NCBI GenBank assembly: GCA_910574995.1
Contig: CAJTCS010000010.1
Coordinates: forward strand, 1 to 64,000
DNA: 64,000 bases
Direction of reading: 5' to 3'
Origin: Oscillospiraceae bacterium
Lineage (GTDB): Bacteria > Bacillota > Clostridia > Oscillospirales > Acutalibacteraceae
Numbering within the stretch: position 1 is the first letter of the stretch; each line of letters opens with the position of its first letter. Position numbers and translations under genes: made by a program. The notes under the pieces are model-generated. The model saw only the letters and a list, made by a program, of their open reading frames with translations, had not been told where the DNA came from and ran no database searches. Below, in pieces: positions 16,540-24,894 of the stretch.

Positions 16540-17625
16540 TCAGCAGCCCGCCTTTTCAAGGGCCAGCTCCACCAGCCGGTCCAACAGCTCCCCATAAGTC
16601 AAGCCCATGGACGTCCACAGCTTGGGGTACATACTGATAGAGGTGAAGCCAGGCAGGGTGTTCAGCTCGTTGAGCACCACTTTCTGCTCCCCCTCGGTTA
16701 CGAAGAAATCCACCCGGGCCAGGCCCGAGCATCCCAACAGCCGGAAAGCCCGCACAGCGGTCTCCCGGATTTTTTCAGCGGCCTCTTCCCCAATGCGGGC
16801 GGGGATGTACAGCTGGCTGGTGCCGTTCTTATATTTATCGTCATAGTCGTAGAAAGAGGCGGAGGCCCCGATCTCCCCCACAATAGAGGCTTGGGCGTCC
16901 TGCCGGTTGCCCAGCACGGCGCACTCGACTTCCTGTCCCTTTATGCCCTCTTCTACGATGACTTTCCCATCCTCGGCCATGGCAAGCTGGATGGCCGCGT
17001 CCAGGCCTTCGGGGCTGTCTACCCGGCTGACGCCCACAGAAGAGCCGGCGTTGGCGGGCTTGACAAAGACGGGGAAATCAAGCCGGGCGCAAATCTTGTT
17101 TTTAATGGTATCCGCAGCCGCGTTGAACCGGTCGGAATAAAACCATAGGTAGTGGGCTTGCTCAATGCTGGCGGCGGAAAGCAGGGTGTGGGTCACGGCC
17201 TTGTCCATGCAGATGGCGGAGGCTTCCGTATCGCACCCTACATAGGGGATGCCGGACAGGGCGAAAAGGCCCTGCAGGGTGCCGTCTTCGCCTTTTTTCC
17301 CGTGGAGGGCGGGGAAGAGGCAATCCAAACGGATGGTGCGGGCATGAGAGCCCTCTAAAACCACCAGCCCATGGACGGAAGGGTCCGGGGCTAAGATAGC
17401 GGGGGCGGTGGGGCCTTGCTGCCAAGCGCCGGAGAGGATTTGGGAAACAGGGCCGGTGTATAGCAGCCAGCGGCCGTCTTTGGTGATGCCCACCATGTGT
17501 ACGTCATATTTCTCTCGGGAAAGGTTCTCCAGGATGGAGGTAGCGGACATGAGTGAGACCTCGTGTTCGGAAGATTGGCCGCCGAACAGCACCGCTATAC
17601 TGCTTTTTTTCTTTGCTTCGCTCAT
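16540..17625 (-). CDS. ddl: D-alanine--D-alanine ligase
   Basis: 361 residues with the ATP-grasp fold. The N-terminal VLFGGQSSEHEVSLMSA motif, the serine-loop FVKPANAGSSVGVSRV and the C-terminal VVLNELNTLPGFTSISMYP magnesium-binding motif are all present. It ligates two D-alanines for the peptidoglycan stem peptide. The LNTLPGFT ending is shared by D-Ala-D-Ala ligases and some D-Ala-D-Ser ligases, so substrate preference is not settled. It is the first gene of the operon and follows a consensus-like promoter. Confidence 0.93.
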   Translation of the reverse strand: MSEAKKKSSIAVLFGGQSSEHEVSLMSATSILENLSREKYDVHMVGITKDGRWLLYTGPVSQILSGAWQQGPTAPAILAPDPSVHGLVVLEGSHARTIRLDCLFPALHGKKGEDGTLQGLFALSGIPYVGCDTEASAICMDKAVTHTLLSAASIEQAHYLWFYSDRFNAAADTIKNKICARLDFPVFVKPANAGSSVGVSRVDSPEGLDAAIQLAMAEDGKVIVEEGIKGQEVECAVLGNRQDAQASIVGEIGASASFYDYDDKYKNGTSQLYIPARIGEEAAEKIRETAVRAFRLLGCSGLARVDFFVTEGEQKVVLNELNTLPGFTSISMYPKLWTSMGLTYGELLDRLVELALEKAGC

Positions 17626-17775
17626 ATAGGTCGCCTAGGATACAGGGCATGGGGAAAGAGGGCTTGCCTTGTGCGCCTGCACCGATCCTTTCTTCATATT
17701 TTTTACGGCGCGGCGCCCTGCCCGATCCCCTGCAAGAGGCCGCCCCCTGGTCTTTTGTACGTTGCCTGGCACTTT

Positions 17776-17804
17776 ATTATACTATATGCACGGGGAATTA
17801 TCAA
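17776..17804 (-). promoter_or_regulatory. sigma-A promoter for ddl-murI-DUF1934
   Basis: On the minus strand a TTGATA -35 (17799-17804) and a TATAAT -10 (17776-17781) are separated by exactly 17 bases. The site lies about 150 bases upstream of the ddl start in a GC-rich gap with no gene. Confidence 0.8.
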
Positions 17805-17857
17805 CTGTTTTGCGGCATTCGGGCGGCAAAAAGCCCAGGGCGGCGCAGGGAAACCAA

Positions 17858-17883
17858 GGGCCGGCGCAGCGTGGCGCCGGCCC
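17858..17883 (-). terminator. GC-rich hairpin after the 107-residue gene
   Basis: A 10-bp perfect stem (gggccggcgc with its complement) and 6-base loop lies 26 bases past the stop of the minus-strand gene at 17909. On the minus strand the following bases are only moderately T-rich (ttggttt), so it is a probable but weak terminator. Confidence 0.5.
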
Positions 17884-17908
17884 GCATGGGGGTCCTGATT
17901 TTATGGCG

Positions 17909-18232
17909 TTATGTATAGTTCCCGTACTCTACAGGGACCAGTTCTGTCAGGTCATCCCCGTCTGGCCCCCCGGATTTGCGCATCAGGTTCAGCTCTGAGA
18001 TGGTGAAGGTTTCCAGCAGGCCGCTCTTGCTTTCAGAGGGCAGCAGCGGCACGAAATAGAACGCCCGGTTCAAAAGGAGCACGCTGTCCTCGAAGATGTC
18101 TTCGCTGCCCAGGCAATACCGGGGGAGTTCACCCCGCCTTTTGGGCTGTGCTGCCGCATTCGCGTTTTCGTGGAACCAGGCCAGGTAGCGGTCGTACACT
18201 CTTTCAAGAGAGTGACTGTTTTCAGTCGTCAT
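17909..18232 (-). CDS. hypothetical protein, 107 residues
   Basis: A short gene with a good ribosome-binding site (AGGAGG, 8 bases before the ATG at 18232). The product is soluble with no membrane segment. Its visible segments are RVYDRYLAWFHENANAA, a basic middle and DSVLLLNRAFYFVPLLPSE. I do not recognise a family. It is transcribed alone, divergently from the cytidylate-kinase-like gene, with a 373-base gap between them. Confidence 0.6.
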   Translation of the reverse strand: MTTENSHSLERVYDRYLAWFHENANAAAQPKRRGELPRYCLGSEDIFEDSVLLLNRAFYFVPLLPSESKSGLLETFTISELNLMRKSGGPDGDDLTELVPVEYGNYT

Positions 18233-18377
18233 ATGAAAAGCCTCCTGTTTGATACAATTCTGATGTAATGTTGTGTATTTTTGTTTATATGCTTCCCTGG
18301 TCCAGGTTTGCTATATATGTATAGTATCATATAGAAGGCTAAAAAACAAGCTACAGTGGGGCCAAACTTTGCATATT

Positions 18378-18397
18378 GCTTTAAAATATTTTAAAGC
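18378..18397. promoter_or_regulatory. perfect 20-bp palindrome in divergent intergenic region
   Basis: gctttaaaatattttaaagc is fully self-complementary and lies midway in the 373-base gap (18233-18605) between two divergent genes. It is not followed by a T-run, so an operator is more likely than a terminator. No regulator gene is adjacent. Confidence 0.45.
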
Positions 18398-18498
18398 GCA
18401 CATATAAAAAGGTGTTTACTTTATCACAGCCCCCTCCCGTGTTTTTGGGGCGGCGCGGGAAGCATATAAGCCGCGCTGGCAAAAACCGGAAATAGCTG

Positions 18499-18527
18499 TT
18501 GACTTTTCCTTGGGGAAAGTGTATCAT
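18499..18527 (+). promoter_or_regulatory. sigma-A promoter for cytidylate-kinase-like gene
   Basis: TTGACT (18499-18504), a 17-base spacer and TATCAT (18522-18527), about 80 bases before the ATG at 18606, which itself has an AAGGAGG site. Confidence 0.7.
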
Positions 18528-18605
18528 AAGGATAGGGAAATTCCCCAGAATTCGAAGGTGTAAATCCAGATATATTAGAAGTTTTATATAAGGAGGATTC
18601 AAGTT

Positions 18606-19223
18606 ATGTTACCTGCAATCACCATTGCACGCCAGTACGGAAGCCGGGGGCATGAGGTGGGCCGGAAGTTGGCAGAGCGCCTGGGCATCCCCTATTACGA
18701 CAAGGCGTTGATTGCCATGGCGGCCAAGCAGAGCGGCCTTTCAGAGGAGGTGTTTGCAGACGCCGACGAAAGGGCCACCAGCAGCCTGTTGTATTCCATG
18801 GTCATGGGCAGCTATGCTTTCGGCGCACGGGTGCCCGGTGTAAACGAGATGCCCATTAACGACAAGCTGTTCATCATCCAGTCGGACATCATAAAAAAGG
18901 CGGCGGCACAAGGGCCCTGCGTGGTTGTCGGGCGCTGTGGCGATTACATCCTGCGGGAGCGCAAGAACTGCCTGCATGTGTTCATCCGTGCGGATAAGGA
19001 GCAGCGGATCGAGCAGGCGGTGAAGTCTGGTGACTGCGAGGCCAAAAAGGCGCCGGATTTTGTAACAAAAAAGGACAAACAGCGGGCCAACTACTATAAC
19101 TTCTATTCCAACAAGAGGTGGGACGACCTGCAGAACTATGATATTACCTTGTCCACTTCCCGGTTCACCATCGACGAGGCTGTGGATCTCATAGAAAGCG
19201 CGGCACGGAAGCTGGACCGGTAG
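18606..19223 (+). CDS. cytidylate kinase-like family protein
   Basis: 205 residues of the cytidylate-kinase-like family (PF13189 type). The N-terminus ITIARQYGSRGHEVGRKLAERLGIPYYDK combines a degenerate P-loop with the nucleotide-binding start seen across this family. VVGRCGDYIL and NCLHVFIRADKEQRIEQAV follow. The family is common in Clostridia and its substrate is unproven; it is distinct from the true Cmk/RpsA kinase. It is transcribed alone with its own promoter and terminator. Confidence 0.85.
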   Translation: MLPAITIARQYGSRGHEVGRKLAERLGIPYYDKALIAMAAKQSGLSEEVFADADERATSSLLYSMVMGSYAFGARVPGVNEMPINDKLFIIQSDIIKKAAAQGPCVVVGRCGDYILRERKNCLHVFIRADKEQRIEQAVKSGDCEAKKAPDFVTKKDKQRANYYNFYSNKRWDDLQNYDITLSTSRFTIDEAVDLIESAARKLDR

Positions 19224-19239
19224 GTTGGGCGTGGGCGGA

Positions 19240-19273
19240 AGCCGGCGGGGGATAGCCCCCGCCGGCTTTTTCT
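19240..19273 (+). terminator. intrinsic terminator after cytidylate-kinase-like gene
   Basis: A perfect 12-bp GC-rich stem (19240-19251 with 19256-19267), a 4-base loop (atag) and a trailing TTTTTCT run, 17 bases after the stop codon. Confidence 0.9.
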
Positions 19274-19496
19274 GCGTGCAATGGTAAACATGAATTTTTT
19301 TCAAGGGGGCGGCTGCGTGCCGGCTTAAAATGAGGCGCATATCCCCTTTTAAACCGCGCTGCCCATACAGGTATACGGCATAATATACCGGCTTTTGGAG
19401 CAAAATACCTATGTATGCAGCCGCAGCACTTGCCGCATTGCGCCGGCTTTCAAGTGTGTTGGCTATAAAACCGTTTGCCGGGAAAGGATGAGTTTT

Positions 19497-19943
19497 ATGA
19501 AGACCGTTTCTAAGCAGGAGTACAGCCAAAGGGTAAAGGAGGCTTCGCCCCCTTCCCCGGTGGGGAAGGACTGCCTGCTGGCGTTCCTGTTTGGAGGTTT
19601 TATATGCACAGTGGGCCAGGCGCTGTGCAACCTGTATCAGGGCATGGGCCTGGAGCTGAAGGATGCCCGCAGCCTGGTGGCCATCAGCTTGATTTTTATC
19701 TCCGCAGCCTTTACGGCTATTGGCTGGTATGACCAGATTGCCAAGCATGCGGGCGCGGGGGTGCTGGTGCCGATTACGGGTTTTGCCAATTCCATGGTAT
19801 CCCCAGCCATGGAATTCAAGACAGAAGGCTTCATCACCGGCCTGGGCGCCAAGCTCTTCACCGTGGCCGGGCCGGTGCTGGTGTTCGGCATTACGGCCAG
19901 CGTGGTGTTTGGGCTGGTTTTGTGGATAATTCAACTAATTTAA
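19497..19943 (+). CDS. spoVAC: stage V sporulation protein SpoVAC, with element-supplied 3' end
   Basis: 148 residues from ATG 19497 (AAAGGA 8 bases upstream; an ATG at 19488 abuts the site). SpoVAC is an inner-membrane channel protein of spores, needed for dipicolinic acid movement. Membrane segments include CLLAFLFGGFICTVGQAL, LVAISLIFISAAFTAIG and the C-terminal helix. The sequence from 19822 is repeated almost exactly at 23162, after which the two copies end differently (LVLWIIQLI here, LILFIFQL there). The gene is therefore intact but its last ~9 codons come from the inserted element. spoVAD and spoVAE, the usual neighbours, are not seen. A CATAATA stretch near 19380 could be a sigma-G -10, but no matching -35 was found. 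Confidence 0.88.
   Translation: MKTVSKQEYSQRVKEASPPSPVGKDCLLAFLFGGFICTVGQALCNLYQGMGLELKDARSLVAISLIFISAAFTAIGWYDQIAKHAGAGVLVPITGFANSMVSPAMEFKTEGFITGLGAKLFTVAGPVLVFGITASVVFGLVLWIIQLI
19822..19916 (+). repeat. left 95-bp direct repeat (attL-like), spoVAC 3' region
   Basis: Matches 23162-23256 with two mismatches (19833 a/g and 19910 t/c). The match begins at cagaaggct and ends at gggctg, beyond which the copies diverge. This is the arrangement expected when an element carries a copy of its target gene's end. Confidence 0.9.
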
Positions 19944-20081
19944 TGTTTTCAATGGGAAGACGCTGTCCAATACGGATGACGTCTTCTTATTTTGACACAG
20001 CAAAATGATTCTGCTATTTTATATTGGCTTCCTACAGCACGGGGGAGGCGGTAATAAAAAACGGAAGGAGGTGCATACCTG

Positions 20082-20186
20082 ATGCGGAAAAATTTTATGA
20101 GAGGAGGCTACAGCGCAGTGCAAGGTCTTTTTATATCCATAAAGGCCAGCTATGACGCTCGCAGTTATGGCAGACAACTCGTTTAA
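20082..20186 (+). CDS. 34-residue ORF overlapping the recombinase start
   Basis: ATG 20082 follows a very strong site (GGAAGGAGG, 10 bases upstream). The predicted peptide starts MRKNFMRGGYSAVQGLF and is basic with no known domain. It stops at 20186, 20 bases inside the recombinase gene, whose own ATG at 20167 has no visible ribosome-binding site. The simplest reading is a leader ORF that couples translation into the recombinase. Whether the peptide itself does anything is unknown. Confidence 0.5.
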   Translation: MRKNFMRGGYSAVQGLFISIKASYDARSYGRQLV

Positions 20187-21351
20187 GAGTTTGGAAAACC
20201 GCAGAGGACGGAAAGAGCGCAGGCGCGAGCAGCTATGGGAAGAGATCCGGCAAAACCAGGGGAGCGGCGGCGTGATTGTGATACCGCCTCCGCCAAAGGC
20301 AGGGCCGCAAATGGAGCGGCAAAAACTACGTGTTGCCGCCTACTGCCGGGTCAGCACACAGGAAGAAGAGCAGATGGGGAGCTTTGATATGCAAGTCCAT
20401 CATTTTACAAAACGCATCGAGGGCAACCCCCAGTGGGAGATGGCAGGGATTTACCAGGACGAGGGCTTAAGCGCCACCACTGTACATAAACGCTTAGGCT
20501 TTCAAAAGATGATCGAGGACGCTAAAGCAGGGAAAATCGACCTGATACTTACCAAGAGCATCAGCCGTTTTGGCAGGAATATTGTAGATATCCTGGACAA
20601 CCTACGGACGCTGTCCTCCCTGGAGCCACCCGTTTCAGTAGAATTTGAAACAGAGGGCATCACTCACACCGGCGATGGAAAAAACAGCCTGCTGATTATC
20701 CTGCTGTCTGCCCTGGCGGAGATGGAATCTCAGCAAAAAAGCGAGGCTATCAAGGCAGGCATACGCTGGCGCATGGCAGAAGGTGTGTATAAATTTTCTG
20801 TCCAAAACACGTTGGGCTATTACCGGGACCATTTTGGCAGGCTGGTCATTGAGCCAACGGAAGCACGGATCGTAAGGTACATATATGAAAGCTGCCTGGA
20901 AGGGGCCACCCCTGCTGAAATTGCGGAGGCCCTGACAGAACAGGGCATAGCGTCGCCTATGCACCGGAACCGCTGGCTGCCCGGGACGGTGCGCAGTATT
21001 TTGAAAAACGAAAAATACTGCGGCGACGCCCTGATGCAGAAAACCTATACCAAGGATTTCCGCACGCACAAATCCGTAAAAAACACAGACCTGAATATGT
21101 ATTTTAAAGAGAACCATCACGCGGCTATCATACCCAAGGCTAACTGGCTGAAAGTGCAGGAGATCCTGTCTTTGCGGCGTGATGGCAAGAAAACTGTGCG
21201 CCTGCGCTGGCTGGGGGAAAAGTTTGTGGCCCAGCAGGTAAAAAACGGCCTGCTCAAAGGCTATTACCTCTTAGACCCCCAGTGGACACAGGCAGAGCGC
21301 CAACAATTCTTAGGGATTATCCAAGAAATATTGAAAAATGGAAAGGGATAA
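20167..21351 (+). CDS. serine recombinase (integrase of the spoVAC element)
   Basis: 394 residues from ATG 20167. A basic N-terminal extension (about 55 residues) precedes the resolvase catalytic domain, with the nucleophile in AAYCRVSTQEEEQ, then DEGLSATT and LILTKSISRFGRNIVDIL. A recombinase DNA-binding domain follows (VRSILKNEKYCGDALMQKTYTKDF). It lacks the zinc-ribbon/coiled-coil tail of large serine integrases, so it is a mid-size member. It is the only intact recombinase in this element and the likely agent of its integration into spoVAC. Confidence 0.88.
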   Translation: MADNSFKSLENRRGRKERRREQLWEEIRQNQGSGGVIVIPPPPKAGPQMERQKLRVAAYCRVSTQEEEQMGSFDMQVHHFTKRIEGNPQWEMAGIYQDEGLSATTVHKRLGFQKMIEDAKAGKIDLILTKSISRFGRNIVDILDNLRTLSSLEPPVSVEFETEGITHTGDGKNSLLIILLSALAEMESQQKSEAIKAGIRWRMAEGVYKFSVQNTLGYYRDHFGRLVIEPTEARIVRYIYESCLEGATPAEIAEALTEQGIASPMHRNRWLPGTVRSILKNEKYCGDALMQKTYTKDFRTHKSVKNTDLNMYFKENHHAAIIPKANWLKVQEILSLRRDGKKTVRLRWLGEKFVAQQVKNGLLKGYYLLDPQWTQAERQQFLGIIQEILKNGKG

Positions 21352-21355
21352 AATT

Positions 21356-21769
21356 ATGAAATTCGATTTTAATTCGCTCAACTTTGAAACACTGGATGTC
21401 AATATCAACGCCTACCCGGATATGTATGTCAACGCAGGCGGCGTTACCTTTACAAAAAAGGTGTTGGAGGAGATGAATTATCCTGCCCAAGTATTATGTC
21501 AGCTCGATGTCAAAAACAAGGTGTTCGCCATACGGCCCTGCAAGGCCAGTGAGCCAAAGGGTGTTAAGTTCTCCAAACCCCGCAGTGAGCAGAAAGGCAC
21601 GGTGAACATTGCCAACAAAAACCTGCTGGAGCCTATACGCCGCACCATGGCGGATAGGTGGGAACCGGATAAACGCTACAAGGTAACAGGCTTTTGGGTG
21701 GCAGAAGCGCGGGCTATGTGCTTTGACTTGAGCGAAGGCGTACAGGAGGTTTTCCGGGAAAACAGTTAA
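21356..21769 (+). CDS. conserved recombinase-associated protein, 137 residues
   Basis: ATG 21356 lies four bases after the recombinase stop, behind GAAAGGG. The product starts MKFDFNSLNFETLDVNINAY and has mixed alpha/beta character. Two segments, QVLCQLDVKNKVFAIRPCK and VTGFWVAEARAMCFDLS, look like repeats of one motif, with no membrane segment. I recognise it only as a protein often found beside clostridial serine recombinases; no function is known. Operon position suggests a partner or directionality factor, which is a guess. Confidence 0.65.
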   Translation: MKFDFNSLNFETLDVNINAYPDMYVNAGGVTFTKKVLEEMNYPAQVLCQLDVKNKVFAIRPCKASEPKGVKFSKPRSEQKGTVNIANKNLLEPIRRTMADRWEPDKRYKVTGFWVAEARAMCFDLSEGVQEVFRENS

Positions 21770-21862
21770 CAGCAAGCCCCTCCCGCTTGGCCAGCGGGAT
21801 CAAAGGCTGCATACCGCTGGTTTGAGCCGTTACCTATTTAATTAATAAAGACCAGCATTACG

Positions 21863-21898
21863 GGCACACAAGGGTTTTCGCTTTTGTGTGCCTTTTTT
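21863..21898 (+). terminator. intrinsic terminator after recombinase operon
   Basis: A 9-bp stem ggcacacaa/ttgtgtgcc (21863-21871 with 21884-21892) followed by TTTTTT. Confidence 0.85.
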
Positions 21899-21996
21899 AT
21901 CCGGAAAAATACGTTTTGATAAAAATGTCTAAATAAAAATCTGATTGGGACGGACTTCCTTGCCTGTTATTTGGCCTTTCATTTTGAAAGGGATGG

Positions 21997-22005
21997 TGGT
22001 ATAAT
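21997..22005 (+). promoter_or_regulatory. extended -10 promoter before rhuM
   Basis: TGGTATAAT forms an extended -10 with only a weak -35. A 6-bp inverted repeat (cctttc/gaaagg) lies just upstream, where a repressor could bind. The rest of the 302-base gap (21770-22071) holds the terminator above and nothing else recognisable. Confidence 0.55.
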
Positions 22006-22071
22006 GATTTTAACGTTGTGTGAAGTCGAACCGTTTAGCTCTACAATAAAATCTCGTATATGAGGGAGTAA

Positions 22072-23089
22072 ATGTCTAAAAAAGATTTAACTATCCGTAA
22101 TAGCACGGCTGAATTTCTCATATTTGAGAAACAGACCCATGCAGACAGCATAGAAGTCCGCTACGAGGCCGAAACCCTGTGGCTGACACAAAAGATGATG
22201 GAGCAGCTTTTTGATGTAAGTGTCAAAACAATCAATGAGCATTTGAGAAATGTTTTTGAGTCGGGTGAGTTAGAGCGGCAGGCAACTATCCGGAAATTCC
22301 AGATAGTTCAAACCGGAGGTTCCCGCCAGGTGACCCGGAACATAGAACATTACAATCTGGACGCTGTTATTTCCGTAGGCTATCGGGTCAACTCCATCTG
22401 CGCCACGCAGTTCCGCCGCTGGGCGACCCAGGTGCTGGCTCAATATGCCAAAACCGGTTATGTGATAGACCAAAAGCGCATGGAAAACGGCGCTTTTCTG
22501 GACGAAGATTATTTCGAGCGCCTTCTGGAGGAAATCCGGGAAATCCGCTTGAGCGAGCGCCGCTTCTATCAGAAAGTCACAGATCTATATGCCACTGCAG
22601 TGGATTATGATAAGAACGCTCCCACTACAAAACTGTTTCACAAAAGTGCAGAACAAGATGCACTACGCCGTGTCCCATCAGACGGCGGCGGAAATTATCT
22701 ACAACCGTGCGGATAGCGGGCAGGAACACATGGGGCCGGCCAGTTGGGCCAACTCCCCTGACGGGAAGATTCTCAAGTCTGACGTATCGGTTGCAAAGAA
22801 CTACTTGTCCAAAGAGGAATTAGGGGATTTGGGCCGCGTTGTCAGTGCCTTTCTGGATCTAGCCGAATCGGCCGCCCGACGGCATATCCCTATGACTATG
22901 GAAGACTGGGCCGGACGAATAGACAGGTTCCTCTTAGCAGATGATCGGGATATTTTGCGGGATGCCGGGAAAATCAGCATGGAGATAGCGAAGAGCCATG
23001 CGGAGAGCGAGTCCGAGAAATACCGCATCGTGCAGGATAGGCTATATGAAAGCGATTTTGACCGACTGGAAGCAGAAAGCATTAAATAG
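22072..23089 (+). pseudogene. RhuM-family protein gene, frameshifted
   Basis: The first frame (22072 to about 22638) gives a RhuM/Fic-associated N-terminus: EVRYEAETLWLTQKMMEQLF, SVKTINEHLRNVF, HYNLDAVISVGYRVNS and VDYDKNAPTTKLF. The match then jumps frame to KVQNKMHYAV, IYNRADSGQEHMG and DGKILKSDVSVAKNYL, ending at 23089. The break is at ctgtttcaca (22634-22640); restoring FF in KLFFTK would need two more bases. RhuM proteins occur in Salmonella islands and many mobile elements, function unknown. A sequencing error cannot be excluded. Confidence 0.85.
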
Positions 23090-23161
23090 CACAAACAGTT
23101 GCATGAAATGCATGCTGATATTGTACAAATTTCAGCTTTGTTGTTCCTAACTTGACACAAG

Positions 23162-23280
23162 CAGAAGGCTTCGTCACCGGCCTGGGCGCCAAGCTCTTCA
23201 CCGTGGCCGGGCCGGTGCTGGTGTTCGGCATTACGGCCAGCGTGGTGTTCGGGCTGATACTGTTCATTTTTCAGCTTTAG
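23162..23280 (+). pseudogene. spoVAC: displaced 3' end of spoVAC (attR-like)
   Basis: Repeats 19822-19916 at 93 of 95 positions, then ends with its own codons (LILFIFQL and TAG at 23278). No start precedes it. It is the native tail pushed away by the 3.3-kb element, and it would rejoin the gene on excision. A short inverted repeat (ctttgcg/cgcaaag at about 23310-23329) follows and may be the gene's old terminator. Confidence 0.88.
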
Positions 23281-23350
23281 CCTCTGCTTGCCGAAAAAAA
23301 CCTGCCTATCTTTGCGTGATATCGCAAAGGGAGAAATTAGCAGATGATAT

Positions 23351-23381
23351 GTATCCGAAAGGCAGTAAGCCTTTCGGATAC
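23351..23381 (-). terminator. 12-bp hairpin after truncated recombinase
   Basis: gtatccgaaagg and its exact complement (23351-23362, 23370-23381) with a 7-base loop lie 6 bases beyond the minus-strand stop at 23387. No T-run follows on the minus strand, so it may be a terminator or an end structure of the element. Confidence 0.5.
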
Positions 23382-23386
23382 TGCCA

Positions 23387-24805
23387 TTAAACAGTCTTTT
23401 TCGGCAGAGGCATGACCTTTTCTATGGCAGGAACCCCATTCTGCTCCGGCAGCTGGAACGCATAATGGATGACAATGGGGTTGCCGCAGGTGCGGGAATA
23501 CTTTTCCAGCTTTTCATACACTTCGATCCTGCGGATAAACACCCGCAGCAGTTCAGGCGTCAGCTTCGGCATTTCGATATACTCCCGGGCCTTGCTCATG
23601 AACTCCCGGATGCACATTTCCCTCATATCCATTTCGTTGATGCGGACGGTGATGGATTTGAGCTCCTGCCGTAGTTCAGCCTGCTCCTGTTCATAGCCGC
23701 CCGCCATAACATCATACCTCTCCGGTGTGATCCGTCCACAGACACGATCCTCGTACAAGCACCGGATGATGTTGTCAAGCTCCCGGACACGGCTCTCGAG
23801 CTGGGCCTTTTCACGTTCCGCAGTTTCATAAAACTTTTCCGCCTCTCTCTCACCATTCCGCGAGGCCATCTCATAAAATTCATCCGGCTGCTCTCTCGCA
23901 AAGGCGGTCACCGTTTTCAGGTTTTGCAGGACGATCTGGTCAAGCACACTCTCGCGGATATAGTGCGCGGTGCATTCCTTTGTTCTGGTTTGAAACCCGC
24001 CGCACTGGAAATTATTGTTTTCCGGCTTGATCGTTTTCCCCCTGTGCAGATAGAGGCGGCTGCCGCATTCGCCGCAGTAGAGATATCCTGCGTACTTATC
24101 TATCTCGCCCTGCTTGTCCGGGCGCTTCCGCCCGGCAAAATGCTTTTGCACCATCTCAAAGGCCTTGCGGTCAACGATGGCATCATGGGTGTTCTCAAAG
24201 ATGAGGACATTTTCGGGCGGGTTTTTCAGCCTCTTTTTCAGCTTGTTGGACTTGGAGTAGGTTTTGAAGTTGACGGTATCACCCACGTATTCCCTGTTTG
24301 CCAGCATTTTGCGCACCGTTGTCTGCGACCAGTGGTACGGCCTTGCCATATCAGGTTTCCCGGAACGGCTGCCTGTCTTTCGGAATGCGTATACGCTTGG
24401 CGATACAATCTTTTCCGCAGACAGCCTGTCGCAGATTTTTACGATCCCGATACCGCTGGCATACATTTCAAAAATGCGCTTGATGACGGGCGCTGTTTCG
24501 GGGTCGGGGATATACTGCCTGGGGTCGTCGGGACTTTTCATATAGCCATACGGAACCGTTGTTCCCACCCGCTCTCCACGCTCGCCTTTGGCGCGCTGTA
24601 CGGCCCGGATCTTGCGGCTGGTGTCCCTGGCATAAAAATCGTTGAAATAATTTTTGATGCCGGAGAAGTCGCTGACGCCCTCCGCGCTGTCCACGCCGTC
24701 ATTGATTGCAATGAACCGCACGTCAAACTGGGGAAAGGTGATCTCCATCAGCATTCCTGTCTGCAGATAGTCCCTGCCGAGGCGGGATTGGTCTCCTTGT
24801 GTCAA
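23387..24805 (-). pseudogene. large serine recombinase, catalytic domain missing
   Basis: 472 codons are open, starting with a TTG at 24805 in unrelated sequence. Homology begins abruptly at DQSRLGRDYLQTGMLMEI, which normally lies about 80-90 residues into the protein, so the domain holding the active-site serine is gone. The rest is complete. FIAINDGVDSAEG, the recombinase domain ending WSQTTVRKMLANREYVGDT, a zinc ribbon (YCGECGSRLY with a later CGG...C) and a long coiled coil are present. It is of the Tn4451/Tn5397-like large recombinase type. It cannot be active alone. Confidence 0.85.
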
Positions 24806-24894
24806 CTAAACACGAAAATTTTTACGAATGCCAGAGGCGGCCAACAGGTCTTTTCCAGACCGCCTCCGGCATCCGCTTTATGCAGAAAGAAACC

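Larger units (their letters stand above)
19822..23256 (+). mobile_element. 3.3-kb recombinase element integrated in spoVAC
   Basis: Bounded by the 95-bp direct repeats at spoVAC codons and spaced by 3340 bp. Contents in order: a 34-codon ORF, a serine recombinase, a 137-residue protein, a terminator and a frameshifted RhuM gene, all on the plus strand. There are no transfer or structural phage genes, so it is a minimal integrative element rather than a prophage. The exact crossover cannot be placed inside the repeat. Confidence 0.75.

Noticed and set aside
23151-24804. The sequence TTGACACAAG next to the spoVAC tail and, inverted, at the broken start of a recombinase gene.
   Set aside because: Ten bases shared once could be chance; no longer repeat or target duplication supports it as a recombination core.
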